A DNA stretch of 64,000 nt from Archangium violaceum Cb vi76. GTDB taxonomy: Bacteria; Myxococcota; Myxococcia; Myxococcales; Myxococcaceae. The stretch covers positions 1-64,000 of the forward strand of contig NZ_JPMI01000240.1 in assembly GCF_000733295.1 (NCBI RefSeq). Direction: 5' to 3'. The translations under genes were made by a program, and so were the position numbers. Shown here piece after piece: positions 28,582 to 36,931 of the stretch. Position 1 is the stretch's first letter; each line of letters begins with the position of its first letter. The notes under the pieces were generated by a model. The model worked only from the letters and a program-made list of their open reading frames with translations, was not told the DNA's origin and made no database searches.

Positions 28582-28721
28582 ATGTGTTGCAGTGATGCCA
28601 TTGTCGCTGTCATCATCCCGATGGCCTCGCTATTTTACGCTTTGGCACGATGAGTGTGCGCTCCATGGAGACGGATTGGCACTGATAACGGAAGTCAGTT
28701 GAGTGGTCTGGTCAAATTTGA
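28582..28721. other. Gene-free degenerate stretch right of the island cassette
   Basis: No intact gene. A plus-strand frame from about 28654 shows RIGTDNGSQLSG, which recalls the TDNGS motif of DDE transposases, but only a dozen residues fit and no ORF supports it. The stretch is best read as mobile-element debris of uncertain type. Confidence 0.4.
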
Positions 28722-29126
28722 TCAATCACGGCTGGAAGAGGATTCATGCCCCGGCCTTATTCGGTGGCCTTGTGTGAGCGTACTGTTGCTGCCTATAGAC
28801 GTGGCAAGAACCTTGGATGAGGTGGTCGCCGAATCAGGTACCCGTCCGGCGGACGACGTACTGAGGGGACTTGAGGACAGACGAGGGCCGTGCTCGGTGG
28901 CGGTCGCGACCAATCCCAGGTACTCCAGAATCGCTCGCACTCCTCCCGCTTGCTTCACGTACGCCAAGAGCCTCGCATACCTGCACACCTCACGCAGGCG
29001 AACACGTCGAAGAACGTCCTGCTCAGCACCTGTGCCCCGTCAACTCGCGGCCTGCTCTCCTTTATCGGCTCCTTGCTGTCCGCTGTTCAATCGCCCTGCT
29101 CGCGTCCTCCTTTCTGATTGGGGGAT
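28722..29126 (-). mobile_element. Decayed IS91-family transposase C-terminus (right copy)
   Basis: The minus strand contains ESRPRVDGAQVLSRTF and FDVFACVRCAG in one frame, then a frameshift, then ARLLAYVKQAGGVRAILEYLGL in another, ending in a 60-residue low-complexity tail. Together these follow the IS91-type transposase C-terminus, including one zinc-finger CxxC. The frameshift makes it non-functional. Its first 216 bases match the left copy at 24497-24720 in direct orientation, so the two bracket the cassette at 25095-28581. Confidence 0.65.
28911..29126. repeat. Direct repeat, right copy of island boundary
   Basis: Counterpart of 24497-24720, described there. The homology starts at CAATCCCAGGT and ends near the CTCCTTTCTGATTGGGG stretch, after which the two copies diverge. 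Confidence 0.75.
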
Positions 29127-29176
29127 CAGAAATGCCCACAGGTGCACGTCTGGAGCGAAGATGCCTTGGAACCTCG

Positions 29177-29433
29177 TCAGGCTTGCCCGAGGTGGATGCA
29201 CAGGCTCACTTCGCCCTGTGCTCTCGTAGTGGAGATCCTCCCTTCGATCGTCCGCTCCGCCGCCGAGACCTTGTGGCCAAGGAACAGGTCCTGTCGGGCT
29301 TGTTATAGACCGGCATGTTCTCGCCCTGGGCTTGGGCTTGCGGTGTCAGGCTGCCGCGATTCATCAGGAACAGAGCGGCAATGGCGCCGCACAGCAGGGC
29401 CATCGGTGTGCGCGGACGCAGGCGTGTCAACAT
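29177..29433 (-). pseudogene. Frameshifted small secreted protein gene
   Basis: The ATG at 29433 starts a signal-like segment (MALLCGAIAALFLMNR) continuing to GENMPVYNKPD. From there the same frame becomes arginine-rich nonsense and stops at 29206. Switching frame gives QDLFLGHKVSAAERTIEGR and a natural-looking end, LCIHLGQA, at 29177. This suggests a gene of about 85 codons broken by a small indel. The intact family is not recognised. Confidence 0.35.
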
Positions 29434-29833
29434 AAGCTACCTCTAGAGAGACACCCCCAGCGAAAACAGAATCCCTGGTGGCTCGAGCTGCGGATTCAGC
29501 CTCACCCAAAAAAACGACGAGAGATAGTGTGCCGCTCTCGGCGGCAGCGGTTGCGGGTTCAACATCACCTCGCTGGTGTAGCCACCACTGACCCTTGCCA
29601 GGTCGGAGATGTCGAGTTCACGGAAGCCGACGGGAGTCGTTTCGCTCTTCCATTCAATTATATGCCTGCTCGTGGTTTGGTCGGCCGCTCCATTACTACC
29701 GGTCCTCGCTTGATGGATGAATGAGGGGGCGGAGCGCCGATGTGATGAAAGCCACGCCTCGAAGGCCGGTTGTCAGGTCGGCAGAGAGGGCGAACCAGCT
29801 TCGGTTGGCATGCGCGCTCTGATGGAGGCTACG
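29434..29833. other. Intergenic stretch, no gene supported
   Basis: No gene is supported. A plus-strand frame ending at 29724 reads GDVEFTEADGSRFALPF and looks like a protein C-terminus, possibly the tail of a lost gene. The strong ribosome site for the next gene (GGAGG) lies at 29824-29828. Confidence 0.4.
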
Positions 29834-30568
29834 ATGCAGCGCATGAAAACCCACGAGTTGGCCCTGATGGGCCTGATGGTGTTGAGCACGGGTTGCTTCG
29901 AGGTGGTTCGCACGAGCAGCCAGACGCAGCTCCCGGAGAAGCAGTCCCACTTCGTCCTCACGGGGACGACGGACGATGCGGCACGTCGTCTCTCGGAGCT
30001 GTTCTCCAAGCGCGGCTTCCAGGTGACGGATCGCCAGAAGCGCAAGAACGGCGCCACGCTCTACGTCTTCAAGGGCCAGCGCGCGGCGTTGACGACCGTG
30101 ACGGGCACCAACCGCATCGTGTCTGGCACCACGAACACGGTGGGGTCCACGTTCTACGTCCTGCTGACGCCCGAGGGAGACACCACGAAGGCGCAGCTGT
30201 TTGGCAAGCCCAACCTGAATGGCAGTGAGGTGTGCAGCGATGAGTCCCCGGGCTGGGTGCCGGCGTGCGTGGAGGATGTCTACACCCGGCTCGACTGGGA
30301 TGGACGGGAGCAGATGACGGGCCGCGAGGAAGCGGAGACCATTCGTGGCATGCTGCTGGAGTTGGAACTGTCGGCCTCCAGTGGGATCGGCTCGCCGGTA
30401 GTCACGGCCGAGCCGCGGACCACCGAGCCCGCGCAGCCCATGCAGCCCACCTGCGTCGCCTCGGAACTTCCCGAGTGGAAGACGGCCAACGCCGCCGAGA
30501 AGAAGAAGCTCCTGGAGAGGTGCCGCCTGGAGTCCAAGGACGAGGCTCAGGCGGTGGACTCCAGGTAA
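29834..30568 (+). CDS. Lipoprotein of unknown function
   Basis: Lipoprotein of 244 aa. GGAGG lies five bases before the ATG at 29834, and the lipobox LMVLSTGC follows at about residue 20. The mature part begins with HFVLTGTTDDAARRLSELFSKRGFQVTDRQ, a compact alpha/beta pattern that may be a BamC-type or similar helix-grip domain. It then has GTTNTVGSTFYVLLTPEGDTTKAQLF and a Cys pair (VCSDESPGWVPACVED). The C-terminal 60 residues are Pro/Thr-rich plus a short charged helix. No clear family. It stands just right of the island. Confidence 0.78.
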   Translation: MQRMKTHELALMGLMVLSTGCFEVVRTSSQTQLPEKQSHFVLTGTTDDAARRLSELFSKRGFQVTDRQKRKNGATLYVFKGQRAALTTVTGTNRIVSGTTNTVGSTFYVLLTPEGDTTKAQLFGKPNLNGSEVCSDESPGWVPACVEDVYTRLDWDGREQMTGREEAETIRGMLLELELSASSGIGSPVVTAEPRTTEPAQPMQPTCVASELPEWKTANAAEKKKLLERCRLESKDEAQAVDSR

Positions 30569-30645
30569 CGCTGGCGCCCTCTACGTTCCGGCCCATCATC
30601 CCACGCTGAATCCAACCCGGGTCCGGCGGGAGGGGAGAAGCGCCC

Positions 30646-31149
30646 ATGTTGATTCGGATGTGGAAGGAGCGGGTTCTTGTCGCTGGTGGCGTTGCCCTGC
30701 TGCTCGGGGGTTGTGCGCCTCGTGGGGAGCGGGGCCGTGAGCTGTCTCCGGCGGTGGCGCGGGACGAGTCCGCGGAGGCCGCGCTCGGAGTCGTCCGGGC
30801 CCTCGTGGAGGCCTTCAACCAGCATGCTCCGGAGCGGATGGCCGCGCTCGTCCACGAGGACTTCGAGTACCTCAGCGTCGATGGAAGCAAGGTGAGCGTG
30901 GACGCGGTGGGGCGCGAGGTGTTGAAGCAGTCGATGGCGGGCTACTTCGCGTCGGTGCGGGACGTGGAGTCCGTCATCGAGCACGTCACCATCACCGGCC
31001 CGTACGTGGCCTTCCGCGAGCGGGTCTCCTGGACGGGGAAGTCCGGCCGCCGTTCGCAGGCGGCCCTCGGGGTCTATGAGATCCGTGAGGGGCTCGTGAA
31101 GCGGGTCTGGTACTACCCCGCCGTCGAGCAGTCGAAGACGTCTCCCTGA
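30646..31149 (+). CDS. NTF2/SnoaL-like domain lipoprotein
   Basis: Lipoprotein of 167 aa; signal with lipobox ALLLGGC. Residues about 40-160 fit the NTF2-like/SnoaL cone fold: ALGVVRALVEAFNQHAPERMAALVHEDFEYLSVDG, the central strand VTITGPYVAFRERVSW, and the closing VYEIREGLVKRVWYYP. Such domains bind small ligands or act as isomerases, but many exported ones have no known activity. Membrane-anchored by the lipid. It is convergent with the beta-barrel candidate gene. Confidence 0.8.
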   Translation: MLIRMWKERVLVAGGVALLLGGCAPRGERGRELSPAVARDESAEAALGVVRALVEAFNQHAPERMAALVHEDFEYLSVDGSKVSVDAVGREVLKQSMAGYFASVRDVESVIEHVTITGPYVAFRERVSWTGKSGRRSQAALGVYEIREGLVKRVWYYPAVEQSKTSP

Positions 31150-31153
31150 CGGC

Positions 31154-31744
31154 TCAGAAGGACAGGCCCAGGGAGAAGCGGGCGTCGGGCGTCAGCGGGC
31201 CCAGAAACACCTGAACGGGCCTCCGCAGGGGGAAGTAGGTGGTTCCTCCGGCGACGAGCTGCGCGCTGACGCCGAAGTAGCGTGCCAGCCAGTACGTGCC
31301 CTCGAGCGTCGCCACGGCGTTGAGCCCCCACTGCCCGCCAATGCCTCCCTGGCTCACCACGTAGGTGCTGGTACCGCGAACACCCGCGAGCGCCGACATC
31401 CTCAGCGACAGGCCCCGTCCCGCGTCGTTCCGGCCCTCGTACAGGCTCCAGCGGGGGCCCGCCCGGAGATACAGGGAGCTGATGAGGGGATTGACGAGCG
31501 TGACTCCGAACTCCACGTCCACCAGCGGAATGGCGTTCACCGTCAGCGAGCCGCCCATGTAGTCCGGCACGCCCGTCCGCCAGGAGGCCCGCAGCGTGAG
31601 GATGCCGCGCCGCTGGGCGGTGTCCGCCACCGGAGCACCCGCGTCCGGCGCCTCGGCCCGGGCTTCCGGCAGGCCGGTGCAGAGCAGTGCGCCCACGAGC
31701 GCCGCCCGCCCCATGGCTCCACTTCTTGTTCCTTGCCGCTTCAT
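31154..31744 (-). CDS. Candidate outer-membrane beta-barrel protein
   Basis: Protein of 196 aa with a signal peptide (ALVGALLCTGLPEARA). The mature part is alternating hydrophobic strands: ILTLRASWRTG, LVDVEFGVTLVNP, SLYLRAGPRWSLY, LRMSALAGVRG, LNAVATLEGTYWL, VSAQLVAGGTTYFPL. It ends in LGLSF, a terminal phenylalanine typical of BAM-inserted barrels. GAGGAACACCG precedes the ATG. Size would fit an 8-strand barrel. It follows the copper monooxygenase gene on the same strand by 31 bases. Function unknown. Confidence 0.75.
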   Translation of the reverse strand: MKRQGTRSGAMGRAALVGALLCTGLPEARAEAPDAGAPVADTAQRRGILTLRASWRTGVPDYMGGSLTVNAIPLVDVEFGVTLVNPLISSLYLRAGPRWSLYEGRNDAGRGLSLRMSALAGVRGTSTYVVSQGGIGGQWGLNAVATLEGTYWLARYFGVSAQLVAGGTTYFPLRRPVQVFLGPLTPDARFSLGLSF

Positions 31745-31775
31745 CGGTGTTCCTCGCCGTGCTCGCGCGAGCGCG

Positions 31776-33032
31776 TCATTCCGTCATGTACAGGTAGGCC
31801 AGACACATCTCGTCATCCGTGCCCTCGCCCCAGGTCACGGTGCGGGACGTGGGGTTGTCCCAGGTGCAGGAGAGCTTCATCTGGCTGAAGAGCGGCACGC
31901 GCACCGGCTGCTTGTAGAAGTACATCTGCTGCCAGTGGAAGTCCCACGCGGGAATCTCGACGAGGCGCTCGCCGCCCTGCTCCACCTGGATGCGCCTGCC
32001 CTTGGTGTGCATGTGCGGCAGCACGCCCCAGAGGGTGCCCGCGGGCACGTACTGCTCGGTGTGGTGGGTGTACCCGGTGGCTCCCGGGGGAATGGAGAAC
32101 TCCGCGTCCACCAGGGGGTAGAGCGAGGCGAGCTTGGACACGGGCTCGCGCGCGAACTGCAACGCCATGCGCGTGAGGTCCGGCTGGGCCTCGCCGTGCA
32201 TCGCGGTGACGGTGCCGGCCTGCCGCTGGGAGATGTTGTAGTGGACCTGCATGACGAAGACCGCGTCCGCGGCCACGCGCACGCCCGTGCCTTCCGGGTA
32301 GCTCGTGGGCGGCGAGCCCGGAGCCCAGGCGCCGAGCAGCGAAGCTCCCCCGATGCCCGAGTCCCCGAAGCACGTCCAGCCTGGCTCCGCTTCACGCGCA
32401 TCCCGCTGGAGCGCCGCCTGGCGGGGCGCGGCGAAGAGCAGCACATGGTGCACCTGCTGCTTTGCCCCCGGCATCACCTCGAAGCCAATCAAATCCCGCC
32501 GCTGCGTGAGGTGGGGATCCAACAGGAAGCAGTGGTAGTCGTCCGAGGCCGTGTCCTTGGGCAGGTAGGGCTCCTCGGGGCCGATCGTCAGGTCGGTCCA
32601 GGCCAGGGGCGGCGCGGGCTCTCGGGGAGCGGGCGCGTCCTGGGGGTCGCCCTCGGGGGCGCCCTGCTCGGACCAGGCCGAGAGGATGTCCACCTCGCCC
32701 TGCGTGAGCCGCCTTGAGTCGCGGAAGCGGTGGGGGCCCTCCGCGGGCATCCAGGGAGGCATCCGGCGCGTCCGCACCGAATCGGCCAGCACCGCGTGCA
32801 TCCTGGAGGACTCGCCGTACGTCTCCAGCGCGAAAGGGGCCACCCCGTTCTGGGTATGGCAGCCCTGGCAGCGCTCCTGGACGATGGGCAGCACGTCCCG
32901 GTGCCACGAGACCGGGCCTCCGTCGTAGCGAGGCCCCTCCTCGGGAGGGTCCGTGGGGGTGGAAGAGCAGCCCGGAAGCCCGAGCCAGACGGTTCCCAGC
33001 ATCAGCAGGAGCAGGCGGTCGCGCGTTCTCAT
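31776..33032 (-). CDS. Lipoprotein: haem c domain plus copper-dependent monooxygenase
   Basis: Protein of 418 aa from the ATG at 33032 (a start at 33053 adds seven residues). Lipobox WLGLPGC. Residues about 40-120 contain CQGCH in a single-haem cytochrome-c-like domain with a later Met (RRMPPWMP). The C-terminal half resembles copper type II ascorbate-dependent monooxygenases (PHM/DBH): HHVLLF, MQVHYN, GVLPHMHTKGRR and the final DEMCLAYLY carry the expected His and Met copper ligands. Such enzymes hydroxylate carbon next to nitrogen or aromatic rings; here electrons could come from the fused haem instead of ascorbate (inference). Many myxobacteria carry similar proteins of unknown substrate. 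Confidence 0.82.
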   Translation of the reverse strand: MRTRDRLLLLMLGTVWLGLPGCSSTPTDPPEEGPRYDGGPVSWHRDVLPIVQERCQGCHTQNGVAPFALETYGESSRMHAVLADSVRTRRMPPWMPAEGPHRFRDSRRLTQGEVDILSAWSEQGAPEGDPQDAPAPREPAPPLAWTDLTIGPEEPYLPKDTASDDYHCFLLDPHLTQRRDLIGFEVMPGAKQQVHHVLLFAAPRQAALQRDAREAEPGWTCFGDSGIGGASLLGAWAPGSPPTSYPEGTGVRVAADAVFVMQVHYNISQRQAGTVTAMHGEAQPDLTRMALQFAREPVSKLASLYPLVDAEFSIPPGATGYTHHTEQYVPAGTLWGVLPHMHTKGRRIQVEQGGERLVEIPAWDFHWQQMYFYKQPVRVPLFSQMKLSCTWDNPTSRTVTWGEGTDDEMCLAYLYMTE

Positions 33033-33144
33033 ATCGGTGACGCACCATGCCACAGGCCGGCACCCGGAAAAAAACAGGGGGGTGAATCCAAGAAATCGGG
33101 TCCGGGAGTCCTAGCGTCCGTCAAACAGAAGGAAGGACTCCCTC

Positions 33145-33855
33145 ATGAAGACCTCGTTTCTCACCGTGTGCCTCCTGGCCACCCTCGCGGGAGGGCGGGC
33201 CGCGTCCGCCCCCGTGCCCGAGACCCCCGCGACCCCGTCCACGCCTCCCGCGGGCCCCGCCGTGAAGGCCCCGCTGCCTCCGGAGCTGGCGGCTCAGCGC
33301 GAGGAGCTGGAGGCCCGCCAGCGTGAGCTCGATGCCGAGCGGCAGCAGCTGGAATCCGACATCCAGCAGCTCGAGGCGGAAGCGAAGCGGCTCGACCCGG
33401 AGGGGCGGCTCTCCAACCAGCAGCTCTATGAGCTCCTCCAGATGCGTGAGGCGCGGCGGGGGCAGAATGACTTCGATCCCACCCCCGCGGTCGTCAGCAT
33501 GTCCTTCTTCGGCTGCATGCTCACGGGCTTCCTGGCGTTCCTGGTGGCCAGCTACCGCAGGGCGCGCCAGCTCCACGAGACGGTGCGGCTGATGGTGGAG
33601 AAGGGGGCGGAGATTCCCCAGGGGCTGCTCGCGCCGGTTCCGCGCCGGAAGCCCTCGGATCTGCGCCGGGGCATCATCCTGTCCACCACGGGGGTGGGGC
33701 TGACCATCTTCCTGGGTGCCCTGCCGGACTCGCAGGGGGCCTGGGGCGCGGGAGTGACGCTCCTGCTCATCGGCGTGGGACACATGATTGTCTGGCGTTT
33801 GCAGCAGGGACGGGGTGCAGTGGCGGCCGCGCTCGCGCCGGAGCCCCAGCACTAG
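33145..33855 (+). CDS. DUF6249 membrane protein with coiled coil
   Basis: Protein of 236 aa. A signal segment (LTVCLLATLAGGRAASA) is followed by a Pro-rich linker, a coiled coil (EELEARQRELDAERQQLE..., about 45-90), a TM at about 115-135 (VSMSFFGCMLTGFLAFLVA), a conserved cytoplasmic stretch RRARQLHETVRLMVEKGAEIP typical of DUF6249, and two more TMs. AAGGA precedes the ATG. It is first in an operon with an ECF sigma factor and a small membrane protein. DUF6249 members commonly precede ECF sigma genes; a sensor or anti-sigma-like role is a reasonable guess. Confidence 0.82.
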   Translation: MKTSFLTVCLLATLAGGRAASAPVPETPATPSTPPAGPAVKAPLPPELAAQREELEARQRELDAERQQLESDIQQLEAEAKRLDPEGRLSNQQLYELLQMREARRGQNDFDPTPAVVSMSFFGCMLTGFLAFLVASYRRARQLHETVRLMVEKGAEIPQGLLAPVPRRKPSDLRRGIILSTTGVGLTIFLGALPDSQGAWGAGVTLLLIGVGHMIVWRLQQGRGAVAAALAPEPQH

Positions 33856-33867
33856 TCCTCCCTCCCC

Positions 33868-34416
33868 ATGGCCTCCCTCCCTGAAGCCCCCACCGACGCC
33901 GAGCTCATCACCCGTGTGCTCATGCGTGACGACCGGCGCGCCTTTGGCGAGCTGGTGGCGCGGCACCAGTCCGCGGTGCGCGGGCTGCTGCGCCGGCTGA
34001 CGGGGGGAGACCTGGCGCAGGCGGATGATCTGGCGCAGGAGACCTTCCTGCGCGCCTACCGGGGGCTGCGCGGATACCGGGGCGGGGCGAAGTTCTCCTC
34101 CTGGCTCTATCGCATCGCCTGCAATGTCTTCTTCAGCCGGGACCGGGGCAGCCGTGATGTCCCACCGGAGCCTCCGCTCCTGGAGGCCGGGAACGCCGAG
34201 CTGGCCCTGCCGGACCTGGTCCTGGAGCGCCACGATCTGGAGAAGGCGCTCGCCCTGCTCAAGCCCCGCGAGCGGGCCGCGCTCGTGCTCACCTACGCCA
34301 ACGAGTTGACCCACGAGGAGGCGGCGGTCGTCCTCGACTGCCCCGTGGGGACGCTCAAGACCCATGTCGCGCGCGCGAAGGAGAAGCTGCGCCGGCAATT
34401 GGAGGAGGTCCCATGA
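33868..34416 (+). CDS. ECF-family RNA polymerase sigma factor
   Basis: Sigma-70 ECF protein of 182 aa with only sigma-2 and sigma-4. Region 2 (about 20-90) shows FGELVARHQSAVRGLLRRLT, QADDLAQETFLRAYRGL and the -10-contacting KFSSWLYRIACN. Region 4 (about 120-175) shows LALLKPRERAALVLTYANELTHEEAA and the helix VGTLKTHVARAKEKLRR for the -35. It redirects RNA polymerase to stress-type promoters. Twelve bases after the DUF6249 gene, and overlapping the next gene by an ATGA junction, it is the middle of a three-gene operon. Neither partner looks like a standard ZAS anti-sigma factor. Confidence 0.93.
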   Translation: MASLPEAPTDAELITRVLMRDDRRAFGELVARHQSAVRGLLRRLTGGDLAQADDLAQETFLRAYRGLRGYRGGAKFSSWLYRIACNVFFSRDRGSRDVPPEPPLLEAGNAELALPDLVLERHDLEKALALLKPRERAALVLTYANELTHEEAAVVLDCPVGTLKTHVARAKEKLRRQLEEVP

Positions 34417-34703
34417 ACGTCCGCGATGACGAGGCCTGGCTCGACACGCTGCTCCAGCGGCAACTGCCCACCGGCCCCACCGACGACGCCTTCCGGGAGC
34501 AGCTCCTCCAGCGCCTGCCCCCGCCCGAGCGGCCCGTGCGGCGCGTGTTCGGCCTCGTCCTCACGTGGCTGGTGGGCGTCCTCTCCCTGCTGCTGCCGGC
34601 GGGAGAAGGCACGCTGGTGTTCTCCTCGGACACGGGCGGCCTGCTCGTCCCCTGCTGCCTGGGAACGGCGCTGATCTGGTACCTGGTGGATCGCCTGACG
34701 TGA
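34413..34703 (+). CDS. Small two-TM protein coupled to ECF sigma factor
   Basis: Protein of 96 aa whose start overlaps the sigma gene stop. Residues 1-45 are a charged cytoplasmic segment (EAWLDTLLQRQLPTGPTDDAFREQLLQRLPPPE); two hydrophobic helices follow (VFGLVLTWLVGVLSLLLPAG and LVPCCLGTALIWYLV). Position and shape fit a small membrane anti-sigma factor, but it lacks the HxxxCxxC zinc motif and any known anti-sigma motif, so this is inference from gene order. Confidence 0.7.
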   Translation: MNVRDDEAWLDTLLQRQLPTGPTDDAFREQLLQRLPPPERPVRRVFGLVLTWLVGVLSLLLPAGEGTLVFSSDTGGLLVPCCLGTALIWYLVDRLT

Positions 34704-34718
34704 GCGGAGCAGGCGCGG

Positions 34719-35267
34719 CTACAGCCACATCCGCCAGAGCAGTCCGAGGCGGGTGGTGTAGCCGACGGCCGCCCGCTCGAGCTGCCCCTCGGGGGTGACG
34801 AAGAAGGTGGTGGGGAACTGCTCGACGCCGTAGGCCCGCCGGAGCTCCTCGCTTCCCAGCAGCACGGGGTAGTCCACCGCGTGCTCCCGGGCGAAGCGGC
34901 GCACGTCCTCCTCGTCCTCGTAGGCCACCGCGACGGACAGCACGTGCGCGGAGTTGCCCACCATGCCCTGGAGCGCGGAGAGGGTGGAGGACTCGGCCTT
35001 GCAGACCCCGCACCAGGGAGCCCAGAAGGCGAGCACCACGGGCTTGCCCTGGAGCTGGGACAGGCGCACCTGCCCGCCGGAGAGGGTGCGCAGGGTGAAG
35101 TCCGGAGCGGGGGCGTCCGTGGGGAGCTTGCGGGTCTGCCAGGCCATCACCGCCAGGAAGACGAGCCCCACCAGCGCGAGGTCCATCAACTGGCGCACCC
35201 ACCAGCGCTCGCGCGCCCGGTGCCAGACGTCCTTCACTCGCTCCCACATCCTCGGCATGGGGGGCAT
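34719..35267 (-). CDS. TlpA/ResA-like membrane thioredoxin
   Basis: Protein of 182 aa. One N-terminal TM (LMDLALVGLVFLAVMAW, about 27-43) anchors a thioredoxin domain facing the periplasm. The domain opens with APDFTLRTLSGGQVRLSQLQGKPVVLAFWAPWCGVC: the CGVC active site with preceding Trp. The later EQFPTTFFVTPEG holds the cis-proline. Such TlpA/ResA-like proteins reduce disulfides, often in cytochrome c maturation or oxidative defence. The ATG at 35267 is followed by in-frame ATGs at 35258 and 35249. Stand-alone, convergent with the ECF operon. Confidence 0.85.
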   Translation of the reverse strand: MPPMPRMWERVKDVWHRARERWWVRQLMDLALVGLVFLAVMAWQTRKLPTDAPAPDFTLRTLSGGQVRLSQLQGKPVVLAFWAPWCGVCKAESSTLSALQGMVGNSAHVLSVAVAYEDEEDVRRFAREHAVDYPVLLGSEELRRAYGVEQFPTTFFVTPEGQLERAAVGYTTRLGLLWRMWL

Positions 35268-35277
35268 TCTACCGTGC

Positions 35278-36816
35278 TCAGAACACCCCGTCGAAGAGCC
35301 GCCAGCCGCTCACGCCGCTGCCCACGGCCATCTTGGAGGGGAAGGAGGCCTGGCGGTAGAGCGTCGAGCCCCGCTTCACGTTGCCGAAGAGCAGTTTCAC
35401 CGGGCCGCTGCCATGCGAGCTGGCCGCGAGACCCTGGTGGCCCAGCAGACCGGAGAAGCACCTGCTGCCGATCAGCTTCCACGTCGAGGCGTTCTGCGAG
35501 CCGTATCCCCACGCACACGTCTGCGTCCCGTCGTACTGCACCGTGAGGCGCAGGAACGTGACACTCTCCTGGTCCACGGTGTCCCCCGCGACGATGTCCA
35601 CCTCGGCCGAGGACGTGGAGCTTCCCGTGCTCGTGCGGTACTGGAGGCGGGGCTTCTGGCTGTCCGCCGGGCGGCACACCGCGAAGTAGCGCGCATTGGC
35701 CGCGGTGCTCTCGCGCACCATTAGGCACCCCTTGGCCCACTCGTCCACGTGGCTGTTGGGCGTGTTCACCGCCGCGGTCCAGGTGGTCGTCGTCACCGCG
35801 CCGTTGTACTCGGAGGCGAACAGGAAGCTGTCGCTGCTCCCCCAGATGTCTCCGGAGTTCACCTCGGCGCCGATGACGTCCACGTCCTCCGCGTAGCCGC
35901 CGCACGGCCAGGAGCCGATGCACCCGAAGGGCCACCCGAGGCCATTGTGCGTCACCGCCCAGCCGTCCTGGTGGAAGCTCACCTTGTCCGTGGCGATGTG
36001 GTTCGCGCTCGCCGACACCGCCCGGCTCCACGACGACGAGTCGTTCACGCCCCACACCCGGCTGATGAAGCCCGCCGGGTACACGCTGGAGGCCAGGGAG
36101 GCGTTGGCGTTCTCCAGGTTGAAGAACACCACGTAGTTCCTCGAGCCGATCGCCGCCGTGCTGGTGAGGTTGGGCGCGACGAAGGCGACACGGCTGGTGG
36201 CCGTGGAGCCGTTGGACACGTAGGTGTTGAGCTTGCTGGTGGACGAGGACACGTCTCCGCCGGTGAGGGCGATGATGAAGCGGCCCTCGAGGGCCGAGGT
36301 GGAGGGCCAGCCACAGGCTCCGGTGACCGCCGCCTGCAGGCTGGTGGCGCCCGGGCACGCCGCCATCACGTCCGAGGGCTTGAAGAGCCAGGACGCGGGC
36401 AGGTGCGCGGTGATGCGGTTGTCCAGGTCCTGGGGCATGCGGCCGGACTCGAAGTTGTCCTTGAGGTCCACCCAGAGCGTCACCACCTCATGGTTGGGAT
36501 TGGCGAGGTGGAAGGCGCGCAGCTCGTCCAGGCAGTCGGAGAGCCGGTGGCAGGTGGTGCCGTTGTCGACGATGTCCGTATGGTAGACGAACCAGTTGCC
36601 CGTCACCTTGGACCAGCCGCTCTTGCCATTGTGGATGTCGAGCTCGAGCGAGCGGACGCGGTGGTACACGAGTTGATCCAGCAGGGCCTCGTCGCGCTGG
36701 TAGGAGTTGTGCGATGACTTCTGGCGCACCTCGTTGTACGCGGGTTGGGCCACCGCGGCCGGGGCGAGCGTGAGCAGCAGCAGGGCGGGGAGGACGAAGG
36801 GCGTGGGTGTCTTCAT
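35278..36816 (-). CDS. Secreted Ca2+-dependent phosphoinositide phospholipase C family protein
   Basis: Secreted enzyme of 512 aa from the ATG at 36816 (signal FVLPALLLLTLAPAAVA). Residues about 25-310 form a PI-PLC X-type TIM barrel: SSHNSYQRDEALLDQL contains the first catalytic His, VRSLELDIHNG metal ligands, and WFVYHTDIVDN the second His. The last 200 residues are beta-rich with CLMVRES, several Cys and GSGPVKLLFGNV; they may be a carbohydrate-binding domain. Cleaves glycerophospho-inositol-type head groups, probably of prey or host membranes. Ten bases separate its stop from the TlpA-like gene start. GGAG precedes the ATG at a slightly long spacing. Confidence 0.84.
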   Translation of the reverse strand: MKTPTPFVLPALLLLTLAPAAVAQPAYNEVRQKSSHNSYQRDEALLDQLVYHRVRSLELDIHNGKSGWSKVTGNWFVYHTDIVDNGTTCHRLSDCLDELRAFHLANPNHEVVTLWVDLKDNFESGRMPQDLDNRITAHLPASWLFKPSDVMAACPGATSLQAAVTGACGWPSTSALEGRFIIALTGGDVSSSTSKLNTYVSNGSTATSRVAFVAPNLTSTAAIGSRNYVVFFNLENANASLASSVYPAGFISRVWGVNDSSSWSRAVSASANHIATDKVSFHQDGWAVTHNGLGWPFGCIGSWPCGGYAEDVDVIGAEVNSGDIWGSSDSFLFASEYNGAVTTTTWTAAVNTPNSHVDEWAKGCLMVRESTAANARYFAVCRPADSQKPRLQYRTSTGSSTSSAEVDIVAGDTVDQESVTFLRLTVQYDGTQTCAWGYGSQNASTWKLIGSRCFSGLLGHQGLAASSHGSGPVKLLFGNVKRGSTLYRQASFPSKMAVGSGVSGWRLFDGVF

Positions 36817-36931
36817 AGGGCAGGCTCCAAGGGAGGTGCATATCCATACTCCGCCCTGGCGCACTGACTCCATCATGAAGAAGACCGATTCCGGGCCTGA
36901 CCCGCCCTGACCTCGGGTTTTCGGGAACGGC

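Noticed and set aside
28654-28720. DDE transposase motif TDNGS
   Set aside because: Only about a dozen residues fit, with no ORF or inverted repeats; reported only as debris in the intergenic entry.
29580-29724. Possible gene ending in FALPFNYMPARG
   Set aside because: No start codon with ribosome site and no recognised family; too short to call a gene.
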